Assembly: GCF_003473485.1 (NCBI RefSeq)
Contig: NC_053048.1
Coordinates: 31,740,755 to 31,804,754 of the forward strand
Origin: Medicago truncatula
Taxonomy: Eukaryota > Streptophyta > Magnoliopsida > Fabales > Fabaceae
Reading direction: 5' to 3'
DNA: 64,000 nucleotides
The translations under genes and the position numbers were made by a program. Below the pieces are notes generated by a model. The model searched no databases. It was not told the origin of the DNA and saw nothing but the letters and a program-made list of their open reading frames with translations. Below are positions 34,942 to 46,000 of the stretch, one piece after another (positions within the stretch are counted from its first letter, which is position 1; the number at the start of each line of letters is the position of its first letter).

Positions 34942-37900
34942 CTAAGAGGCAACCACAAGTTGTGATGATACCATGTGAATATAGGGTCTAGCAACAAGAG
35001 GCAACTTTTCTATGTACATAAATAGTCTTTTCAAATTCTCCTTGTTGATTGAAGCAAGATCATCTATCTCACTGCTGCTCATGTACATCCATAGGTCACC
35101 TGAGTTTACTCTTTTAAGACTGTCCCGACAGAAAGGGCAGGATTCCGATCTTGCATGCCTGAACCAACAGAAGGACAAAAAGCGAATTAGTGAAGTCGAA
35201 GAAACCATCAACTTTGTAGAGGCAATATAATGGTTTTTGTAACGACATCGCAACTACAATTGTGGCCGCACCACCGCATTTTAGCACAATTACGAAGTTT
35301 GAAGCGTAACCTCAGCCTCAATTAGAATCATGTAAACAATGCATACAAGTGTTTTCTTTCAAACTAATTAAAAAGATTGTTCCTGCTGGCTTTAGGGGGA
35401 GGCCACCAAGAGACCTTGGATAGGCTCTGATACTATCTCAAAATTTGGGTTGGACCCAACTCAACCCTACAAAACCAACGTGTAAGGTGAGAGATGTCTC
35501 CCACTTATAAACTCATCATTGGATTATATCTCATACAATATAGGATTCTTGAGAGCTACAAAATGCTACATCTCATTAAGAATCAACCTCTGACAATATA
35601 ACAAAATGAGCAACATTTTACAGCATGAGAAGGCCTCCAAGATGCAGATTCATGTTATTTTAACTCATGATCGCAACAAGTATGACTTTTTGAGTCACAT
35701 TCTACCCTTATTATTATTAGAACTAATCTTCATAAAAAAAAGAGGTATTCACAAGTAACTCACCAGTCTCGGTAGCATTTGATACACATTGAATGATTGC
35801 AATTGGGCAATACAACTATACTGGTAATCTCCATGCAAATATCACACTCTTCTTCTTCTTTCTCTACGTCAATTTCGGAGCTCTTTCCCTTGTCTACTAA
35901 TTCTTTAGGCTTGTACTTAGTAGCACACAGAAGTTTTTGTTTCCTATCCTCAACATCAGTGATTCCTCTGTGAAGTTGCAATAAAGAGGGAAACACCACA
36001 CCTGTTAATAAAATAGACTTGTATATGTAATCAAATTTGCATTGCGAAGTTAAACTCGAAAAAACTTATATGAGAAAGCTATATTCAACTTATACAAGAA
36101 ACTATTGTTTAAAAAACCAGTTATTACAAGATTCATTTAATATATCTATTTATTTTTCGTAAGTACTTGTTGAGAAATTTACCAAATTGACTCTTGGTAA
36201 CACTTAACACTTACTTACCATAGAACTCCTTCAAACTTGCTTTTCTTTCATGAATAGACATGGTTGTCTTCCCATCCTTATATGCCTGCCACAAACCAAA
36301 CATGTACATCATTCCCTAGCACGACAACTTAATAATGTTGGTCGTGGTTTTGCACTATCATGTATAACAATTGATTGTACGTATTGAAAACATTTCATAA
36401 AAGGAAAAGGAGATAGAAATATTAACATACTAAGACCATGTTTGGATGAACAACATAGTTAAGCAGCACTTCTCACATAAGTGCTTATGTGTAAACCATT
36501 TGTACACAAAAGCTAAAATAAAGTCAAACTGTTTTTGTAAACTATCTTGATTAACTTGTGAAAATAAGCTGAAAACAACTTCTGGATATGTTATAAGTTG
36601 TTTCCATAATCTCTTCCAAACAGTCTCATAAATGTTTATACTAGTAGATAAGCTCAAAAAAGTCATTCCAAGGAAGGGAAAGGACCTTGTATATGAAAAT
36701 TTTAAGCAATCCTAAGGCCCCGGCAAGGTGACAGTCAGTCCACTGAACCAAAAAGAGGAAGAAGTGTGCAGCTGGGCTGTAGGACAATCTCATTTGAAGG
36801 TAGGCACCATCCTGATCACTTGGACAATCCGAAGCTCTGGTTCAAAACATATTTGCCACAGAGATTAGTTAAGACAATGAATTTTTTCAAATTACTTTTG
36901 GTAGAGAAATTTTAATTTCAATATTGTAGCATTGAAGAAAACTAGTACTCTGGTATGATTTTCAACAACCGCATTAAAAAAAAGTAAATTTCATTTAATA
37001 AATATAAGCTAAATGGGAAATGTCTTTCAGTTTGCGATTTGCAATCCGGACTCATTACAGTCAGAGAATCATGTACATATTTAACGTAGTAATGCAATTT
37101 GAACTGTCCTATCAAGATCAGACGGTCCACATTCCAACTTGGATAAATTGGGTGTAAAATACAATGTGTGAATTGCGTAAATGCAAGCAATACAAATCAT
37201 TCGGTTTTGTACAAAAGCACCGACCATTATACAAAAGAAACGTAAAAAGATGTTCTTCGGTTAACTCGGGTCATCTTTACAAAGAAAAGTGTCGAAATTG
37301 CCATAAACTGAGGTGCCCCTGCTACAACATTATGGAAAAACACCAAAGTATTCCCTTTCCCATCCATTGATTTGATCCATATTTCACAAGAAACATACAC
37401 CCCAGCTGCTTTGCTTCAACCAGAGGATGATAGATTAACTTATCTTATTATAATCCCGTTTCTACAATTAAGTTCCCTCTTCAACTCATCAAGGGGACAA
37501 TATTTTTTCATTGTCTTAACCCTTCTGTTCTCGGAGAAAGGGGTCTTGATAATCTGGAGTTTAGCTAAGAGGTAACTCATCAAGGGTTCCACTTACCGCT
37601 CGAACTCCTCCCGTACTTCTAATCGTTTCAACCTCCAGAATAATTCATTTGTCTCTTGGATCATGTTTAGCAATGAGGCAATTAATTAAAAAATGACACC
37701 AACAAAATCGAATAAACAATACACAAACATAATTATATTATATAGTTCTATAATACAATGTTCCACCAATCATTAAATATCATTTTACTTAAAAAGCAAG
37801 TAATTTCCTAATTGGGTAGTATCAAAAATCATATAAATCAATATTCATAAACAAAAAAAAAAAATGTGATGAGAAGAATGATTAATTACAGTGTATTAGC

Positions 37901-37954
37901 AAATTGAATATCAGCTTCAAGAGCTTTGAGAGAATCCTTGAAAGACTTTCGCAT
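34942..37954 (-). CDS. AIRP2: RING-type E3 ubiquitin ligase, AIRP2 family
   Basis: Five exons on the minus strand: 37890-37954, 36686-36836, 36219-36285, 35764-36001 and 34942-35158, joined in frame to 245 codons plus stop. The chosen ATG gives MRKSFKDSLKALEADIQFAN, the family's usual N terminus. An in-frame ATG 20 codons upstream (38014) would add a Lys/Glu-rich extension and cannot be excluded. The family signature RLSYSPAAHFFLFLVQWTDC is at 38-57. A C3HC4 RING lies at C147, C150, C162, H164, C167, C170, C181 and C184, with an intron between C170 and C181. The intron 2 donor is 'aag|gtcctt', weak but GT. Arabidopsis AIRP2 (At5g01520, from memory) is a cytosolic E3 acting positively in ABA and drought responses. 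Neighbour RUS5 lies upstream on the same strand. The gene could be a close AIRP2 paralogue. Confidence 0.92.
36430..36671. mobile_element. Dispersed MITE-like repeat in AIRP2 intron 2
   Basis: It contains 'agaccatgtttggatgaac' at one end and words such as 'acaaaagctaaaataaa', 'tccaaacagtctc' and 'gtagataagctcaaa' that recur in the same order at about 43315-43515 and 45250-45492. Non-coding; the open frame here is not a gene. Confidence 0.7.
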
Positions 37955-38241
37955 GATCTCTATTGTTCCTTTTTCTTCTATTTCCTTCTTTCTTCTTTTG
38001 AGAATAAACCCCATTCACAAAACTCAAAAACTGTAGCACATTAAAATTAAAAAGCCATAAATAAATACAGTGACCAAATTAATTACCATATAAGAAAATT
38101 AATGAACCCAACAACAACAAAAAAAAAACAAGTTACACAAGCATAAGTAGTACCTCGTTTTACATGTGAAGGAAGATCATCAAACACAAAAGCATCCTAG
38201 TACCAAACCAAAGTACTAGAAAATAGAACAGTCTCTTAGAT

Positions 38242-38243
<2 letters not shown>

Positions 38244-38274
<31 letters not shown>
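38244..38274. repeat. (AG)n microsatellite in the AIRP2 leader
   Basis: About 31 bases of alternating A and G on the plus strand, read as (CT)n in the AIRP2 transcript direction. It lies between the putative TATA box and the ATG, where CT-rich tracts are common in plant leaders. Confidence 0.9.
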
Positions 38275-38277
<3 letters not shown>

Positions 38278-38319
38278 ACTAACAAAAGAATGTGTTGTGT
38301 TGTGTACTCACTTGAACTA

Positions 38320-38367
38320 CACGTAACACATTTATTTTGTACCTTTATAGTTACACGTATTACACGT
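38320..38367 (-). promoter_or_regulatory. Putative AIRP2 promoter: TATA box and ACGTG (ABRE-core) motifs
   Basis: Read on the minus strand, 'ctataaag' (38343-38350) is a good TATA box about 390 bases upstream of the chosen ATG. Two ACGTG cores lie just upstream of it (38354-38358 and 38363-38367), in the repeated context 'gacgtgtaa' and 'tacgtgtaa'. A third (38320-38324) lies between TATA box and ATG. ACGTG is the core bound by ABF/AREB-type bZIP factors. ABA control is an inference; a single ACGTG is common by chance, but two spaced 9 bp apart next to a TATA box is less so. Confidence 0.5.
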
Positions 38368-38774
38368 CATGGTCATGCTATGCTGCTATGAGTTTCTTAT
38401 TTAATTACTATAATACCACTACCTCATTTTTCCTACAAAATAGAAATAGAAAATTCATGCAAGATTTATTTCCCTATTTTCCCCGTTTTCAATGTTGATT
38501 TGTTTCTACTTACGACTAATTCTCACTCTTTTTCAGCTCTTGGGAACAATATTATTTCTTTTATTAGAGAAAGGAAAATATATAAATTATGTAAACACCC
38601 CATTTTTTTAATTTTGTTTTTTTGTTTAAGTCTTAGCAAAATTTATCTTCTTTTTTTTTTTTTTTAGAAAAAGGAAAATTTATCTATATAATGCACTCAC
38701 TTTAGTCCTTTTGCAAAAAAATATAGTCTTTATTTTGACGACTAAAAAGCGGTATATATTTTTCTTTTTTTGCA

Positions 38775-38955
38775 TTTTTTTTTTGCTTTCGCACCGGTTT
38801 CCGAGCCATCAAAGATGAGCGATTAATCCGACTTGTACGTAGAGGCACGCGCACTGGCCAAGTGTTGTTCCCTGGAAATCGAACCCGGTATTTTCCAGAT
38901 ACGTCCTTGAAAAAAGCTCCTTGCCACTGGAGCCCAAACAACTTGCACATTGTTT
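38775..38955 (-). mobile_element. tRNA-derived SINE
   Basis: On the minus strand: an A-box-like 'tttgggctccagtggcaagg' near the start, a B box 'accgggttcgatttcc' about 50 bases later, then a family-specific body ('cagtgcgcgtgcctctacgt ... ggctcggaaaccggtgcgaa') and an A-rich tail (poly-T at 38775-38784 on the plus strand). This is the standard SINE layout. A second, 5'-truncated copy is at 52870-52950. I could not identify a target duplication. Confidence 0.8.
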
Positions 38956-39627
38956 TTTGATGATAAAGATTTACACATAATTTTTTATATAATAAATTTA
39001 AGGTGAGGGGATGGTACTTATCTCAAAGTAATTCGTTACAACTCAAGGGATTTATGGTTACCTATCTATTTAAACCTTATATCTAACAAATTATTTTATA
39101 ATCTAATGATTTAGCTGCGATGACATTTTATGTATTAATCATTAGGCCAAGCCACAAGAAAATCCAAAAAAGATATATTTTCTATGGTTATGTATGCTCT
39201 CAAAGAAATTTAGTGCAGGCTAATTTAAAAATGAGTGCTTGGAAGATTTTTTTTCCAATACTTTCTCATTTATTGAGTAAAATTTAAGTGGATTCTACCA
39301 TTTTATGTTGGACTCATTTAAAATATAAGATTAATATTGATTTCATCTAATAATGTGGTATACAACAATCCCTATAACAAGGGGGTATGCAATCTGTGAT
39401 TTTGTTCTGTTGTTGGTTTCATTTTATAGTTGTGCCATGACATTTTCAGTTTAATTTATCTCATTGTGTCTTCTTAAAAAAATTTAATAAGATAGCGAGA
39501 GTTAGAAGTGAATGTTGCAAAAAATAGTATTTTCAGGGTTTATCTAATTTTATTTTTAGGGATTAACATTTATCTAATTGAAAATGGATTTAAAAGCAAG
39601 ACATAGTAAAAGCGATAACGAATCCTA

Positions 39628-39874
39628 AGGGTGTGTACGGATGAAGATTTAGGAGGGGAAGGAGGGGATGATTTACTTTTCATTTTTAAATTACGGATAC
39701 TATGAAATATTTTTTAAAAAGTTAACATATTAACTTGATAAACGATCATATAATACTTCAATCACACTTAATTTATTTTAGAAAAACATGTTATATAATC
39801 CATAATTTAAAAAAGAAAAACAAACTCTTCCCTCCTAAACCCTCCTAAACCCTCAATCCAAACACACCTTTAAT
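39628..39874. mobile_element. MITE with 'gggtgtgt' inverted ends
   Basis: Ends 'agggtgtgtacggatgaaga' and 'ctcaatccaaacacaccttt' pair, with 'aggaggggaaggaggg' opposed by 'ccctcctaaaccctcct'. About 247 bp; this type is common near legume genes and hAT-like in style. No confirmed target duplication. Confidence 0.75.
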
Positions 39875-42387
39875 ATAAAATAAAACGGATAACAAAAAAA
39901 AACTAATTATTTACTAATAATTGTAAAAAGAACTAATTATTCACTAATATAGTATTATGTCGGTATGTCCTATTATCTTCAATACAATTGTAGTTAATCA
40001 ATTTTCATGCTATGACGGAATCCAAGCAAATTTAATCCTAATAATGTAACTATTCTTTTTTGTCCAGACGATTACACCAAAAGAGGCAAGTTACGTGGTG
40101 AATCAGTTATTCAAGAAGCTACCATTTCTTATTCATTTGGATTTTAAAATGATGGTTGATTGGACATTAAACATTTCACATTTTGATTGATCCTTGCGGT
40201 AAACCAAACAGCTACCACCATTTCCTATATTTTTTATGAAGCAAAAGAAATGTATGGAGGAGAAAATATTAAAACTATTTTATGTTAGAATTAACCTAAT
40301 AATCAATACATAATATGTTCAATACACATATTATAACTACAATCAATATTCAATCATACGAAAGCCAAATAAACAAATGAGTATATAATGTATGCAATTT
40401 TAGGATCTATGACATATTTATCTTCGATGATTATAAGAATATTTTTGAAACACAAAAATATAAAAAATGAGTAACGTTCACTATTGACGTATGATTCTTC
40501 TTCAAGGAGACTCGTAATGTCATTGAGACTTATAGAGAGATGAGGTAATACCCATTGTGTATGGTATATTGGGGATGATGACCTATATAAAGTGTGATGA
40601 TTAAATAAGATTCTCATTATTTTGAAACTGTCATTCTAAGATCATATTCGAGTTTATATTGATTAATTAATTAATTGTCCAAATTGTAATATAATTATTC
40701 TAATTAGCTAATTTGATCGCTAATCAATTAAAAATCTTAATTGATGAGAGCTAATGTAATTAATATAAAAATATTAGCACATTATGATATGAGAATATAT
40801 ATAATTAAATAATGCAAATAGTCCATTATTTTAATCAATGTTTTAACAATTGGATTAAGTTCTTTATAAAGAAAAGGATCAAATTATTCTACTAAAAAGA
40901 GGATTAAATTAGATATTTCAACCAAATGAGTTGAGAATAACTAGTTCATAGGTTGGTTCAATTTGATTTAACCATTGGTTCAATTGAATCAATTTACACT
41001 ACAATCAATTTTTTAAATATTATTTTATTTATTTACTATAGTTTAACTTTAAGTCACTTAAATGAAGCGGTAAATACCATCAAAAAACTTGCACATAATT
41101 ACGAGGTTTCGGTTTCAAACTCGATTAGCCTTACTAACAACTCTACATTTTGAAGAGATAGGGAAAAGAAGGCAAACACAGCATAGAACACAATACAAAA
41201 GGCATCCCAACATCTACCATTTCTTATAGATGCATTTTTTAGGGTCATTACATACTTTTTTTGAGGGAATAACCATTTTTAGGTCACTTTCTTAATATGG
41301 TCCACCAATTATACACAATCAGATTCCTTATTTGAGAAAATACACTAATAGTAATTTGTTACATCTCAAATAGTCTCTAAAAGTGATTATCAAATCAAAA
41401 TCATACCCTTTTTACTCCTACGTAAACCTCAATAGCAAAAAAAAAAAAAAAAAAATAAAAAGGGTAAAGAAAAGAACCCTAACTAGTGAAAATACAACTT
41501 CCTTTTGATATATACCATTTGTTGTAGCAAGGACAGTTGGCAATTTCTTTAGGATAATACTTGGCCTTACATTAACCACTGTTCTAGGCTACTTAACATA
41601 CTAGTCTAAAGTTACCATATATTAATTGAAGAAGTAGTGATTCAACCAATTTTAATTTGTTGATAATGACATGCCAACCTCCTTATTAATTAACAATGAG
41701 GAATACCTATTAGTAGAAGTTAAATGTTGCTTGCATTAGACTACTAGAGAGATACTAGATACGTTCTATTAATAACTTCACACTTCATTTCACACGTGTA
41801 CATGACAATATGAATAGACCCTACACACGTGTACATGTGATAATATATTTCCCATTCTCTTTCAATCGATTTCATTGGTGTTTTTTAATTCAGATAGAGC
41901 ATCAAAATTGGTTTTGCTTTTCATTGATTGTGATTTCAGGAAAAGAAAATTGTGGATATTTGGCTACTTTGAATTAAAATTAATTTTATCTTCAAACCTT
42001 AGTTTGCCAAGAAGTAAATAAATCTAACTCTTCGTTAGATTTATCAAACATGTTTTAGTGTAAAATATCCAACATAGATAACTTTATGTAAAATTCATAT
42101 TTAATTAAATCAGTTTTATAAAATCAAATTCATTCAAAATCATCACATTTGTCAAATGCTAATTCAAACACAATTTTAATTTGCTTTTACACCCTTTGCT
42201 TCTTCTCAATCTTTGTTGCTTAATTTCATAGATTATAAAAAGATACAAAACTAAAGAATCAATGTAAGCAATGAAAATCATATAGGTTTGGAATGGAATA
42301 GTAGTGGCAAGAAATTATCCTTTCATTTAAATGGACCGTTTAACTATAAAATGAGGTAGAAAATTGTTGTTCCCACATCAAAGGGGT

Positions 42388-42519
42388 CTAGGAAACATCA
42401 CGAAATTACCAATATAACATCATCGACAGTTAACTGCCGATGGATTTTAACCGGCGGTAGTTAACTATCGATGGAAATTGGAGTTAAATTTGTCATTTCA
42501 TGGTGTTTCCTTAGCTTGG
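42388..42519. mobile_element. Short MITE with palindromic core
   Basis: Ends 'ctaggaaacatcacgaaatt' and 'catttcatggtgtttcctta' are inverted repeats. The core has two further palindromes, around 'cagttaactg' (42426-42435) and 'tagttaacta' (42457-42466), each flanked by 'atcg' or 'ccgatgg' words. Confidence 0.7.
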
Positions 42520-43046
42520 TGCAAAGTGTAAACAACAATTTTCAAGGAGGTATTATGTTCATTTAATAATTTGTCCAAAGTCAATGGCATTAATTTTATC
42601 TTTGCTAAAATATTATCCTTGCATGACACTACACTACAATTGAGCTTTGAAAGTGGATGCATATATCTTTCTATTCTGATAGAGATACAAATTAAAATGT
42701 GAGAGCTAGCTTAGCAAGGAATCTTTCCAAACAAGGCACTGATCTGTTATTACAATAACTCCAAACACTATCAAATATAGAAACATATTATTTACCTACA
42801 TGTATAGAAAGCACTACAAGCACCTACTAAATTATTTTTAAAGAGGAAATCAATTTGATAACATAAGTTGTAAATACTGTCTCAATTTTTTGAATAACTT
42901 CAGGTGAAAATAAATATTTTACTTTCAATGCTTGTTAATCTGCTAATACATTGAATAATTTGGTTGATCACATTTTAGCGTTCGACTCTCGAAAACCCCG
43001 GGATCTTTAAAAAATGAAGCATTTTCAATCTCCACTATTTTAGAAT

Positions 43047-46000
43047 TTAAGAGGTATTGATATCATCAATTGAAATTTCTTTGGGAACCTTCAAATTTAA
43101 TTGTTGAGTATCCCATTCAGCATCTTTCAACTTTTGAATGAAATCATCAAACCTGTTTTCCAATTCCATTAGGCTATTGGCAAGTTGATCACAAACATTA
43201 CCCTTGCTCTCCCAATTCTCACTAAGCCAGAATGTCTGCCATATGCTTCGCAATACCGAGACACTTGTAGCTCCAACCTTCATAAAGTCAACTAGTACTA
43301 ATCATATAACCATTCATATCATAATCGTTGATCATATAAGTGCTTATGTAAAAGCTATTTCTATAACAAAAGATAAAATAAATTCAAATTGTTTCCATAT
43401 AGACTATAAACTGTTTTACTATCCTAAAGAGCTTATCAAAATAAGTTGTTATCATAAGTTCTCCCAAACAGTCTCACAAGTACTCAAGTTATAGATAAGC
43501 TCAAATAATTATTTAGCTATCAACGACCATTTATCCTAAAATCTTCAACCGTAACGATCATGGAAGGTTTTTATATATAATAATAAAATCTAGGTCAAAT
43601 AGAGAAGGTGTTTTCCGATTAATTCTCATAAGCGAAATAAGGCATACCTTGAAAGAAACATAAAACTTCAAATCATCTAGTTGCTGATTTACCACAAGAA
43701 TATATTTCTCATTTGCATATAACTTTAGAAGAGCCTCTACCTACAAACCATTATGACACTTATTATGAAATTCCCAAATGTAGAATAAATAATTATGAAT
43801 TTCCTTCATAAAACTGTGATAATAGCAGCAACAATGATCCTATACCATAAAATGAGATCTCTCCATGCCATCCATCTTGTCTAAGGGTGAACCGAAAATT
43901 ATTATTGGCTTCATGAACTGTGACCACACTAATATATTCTCTTCCTTGTTGCAATCCATGCATCCTGAAATAATTCCATTCAAAAAATTGAAAAAACTAC
44001 CTTGAAGAGTAATAACTCAAAGAAAACCACTGAATTTATCTGAATGTAACCTGGAACAGTGGAATGTAAAACATGTGATTTTACCAGTGTGCGAGCACGC
44101 TTAAGATTTATCTGCAAAAATTAGTTAAAACGAGGTAAATAACAAAACAAATAGTTCATTAGAACAAAGATCGGTGGATTTGATTCATCATTATTAAGAT
44201 TGGTGGATTTGATTTCTTATTTGCACTAGATTCCACATTAGCCTACACAGTACTTGCTTACCGTGTTAAACTGGAGAACTGAAAGTGATTCGTAGCGTAG
44301 CCAAAGATGAAGAAGCCGTACAATCAACCAAGTTGATGAAAGTACAGTATATGATTTTACAAGGCCAGGTGTATCCTGCGGTCAAAAGCTAAAAGAATGT
44401 AACATGGCAAGCAACGGTACTATGGTGCTGCCACGATAAGAAATAAAGGTATCCTGAAAAATTATGTGGTTTACCAGTATCAATATGCCCAAACCAAGAC
44501 CAACCAATTGAGCTACAACTTCCCAAACTTCTTCCTGAGATATTATGATGAAACAATTGTTGTAATTTTGTAATGAATACTGGTGTATATAATGTAGAAT
44601 ATAATACTGTCAAAAACAAAAAAAAATTGTAGAATATAATAAGAGTTATTATTCAAAGCTTCTTACCATTTGCATAATCTTAACCTAATTGTGTCATCAA
44701 TAGCTTCCTACTTACACGTGACCCATTGGGTCAGAGAATCAATCAAACCCAAGAGCCTTGAATCAGTTTTTGGCTCAAATTAAGCAAAACGAGATAAGGT
44801 GAACATGAATTTTGAAATTAAAATTAGCCTCCAACATTGCATTAATACAGGAAATAACACAAATAGAGTTTCTCCTGATAAAAATGTATTCATAGATAGG
44901 AGAGAGTTATATTTGATGCTTGAAAGCATGAAATCATGAAACTCCCGATGCTTTATAGATATGATCATAAGTGAACATGAGAGTATATATTACCTTTGCT
45001 GCTATCTCTCCCAGATTTGCTGAAATTGCAAAGTGGCTTTGAATCACTCTAGAAGAAGGATCTTTTAGTCCTCTGGCTATAGCCTGTTTTAATGTCAAAT
45101 CCAAAAACATTACACAACTATATGTGTTTGTTTTCAATATACCGTAGTCATTATTGTAAAATGATAGAGAGAAAAGGAAGATTGCATCGGAATGTGAAAA
45201 TTGTATTATAAGCTTGAGTTGTTTATAGAGAAAAGTCTTAATAGTAATCTGATTGGATAAACAACTTAAGCGCTTGTAGCATATGTGCTTATCATATAAG
45301 TGCTGATGTATAATCTACTTCTATAACAAAAGATAAAATAAAGGCGAACTGTTTTTATATAAGCTATGTTAGAGAATCTTAAGGAAATTAGCTAAACACA
45401 GCTTATGGACATGCCATAAGTGGTTTCCACAAGCTCTCCCTAAAAGTAGTTATGTTAGTAGATAAGCTCAAATTAGTCAATCCAAACAGACCCCAAGGTT
45501 TGCTAAGAAGGCTTTACAATGATAACATAATATAACAATCCTAACAGTAAGCTACATCTTTTATACTAACAAACTAACCAAGAATGTATCCTGGCAAAGA
45601 CTATGTCCTGTTTCACGTGTTTAAATAGAGTTAATTACCTTAGTAAGATTTCCAAGAGATGCCAAAGGAAGAAAATATCCGGGATATAACGGGGTTGTCA
45701 GATCAAAAATGCTGCATGAGATACCATTGTGGTAAGGGTTTCTTTAGAGCTATATTTCATTCGCACATTTCCATACAAAAACAAGAAGGCATGTTCAGAC
45801 CTTCCAGCACTGCCAATGAAGTCTGCATACATTCTCCATTGTTTTGGATCATCGTCGAAAAGATTTCCAAACCGCCCACCTGGAAAAACTAATAACAGTG
45901 AGTTACAAAATAAAACTTTAGCACACGGTCATTTGCTTCCGTAAGTTTTCTTCATGAATTCCCAGACCAATGAATAAGCGCCCGACAGCTCCAATGCCGT

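Larger units (their letters stand above)
38956..43046. other. Spacer between AIRP2 and RUS5
   Basis: No gene seen in about 4 kb. It holds the MITEs at 39628-39874 and 42388-42519, a poly-A run at about 41437-41455 and otherwise AT-rich sequence. Small open frames at 40354-40617 and 40953-41153 show no domain. Confidence 0.6.
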
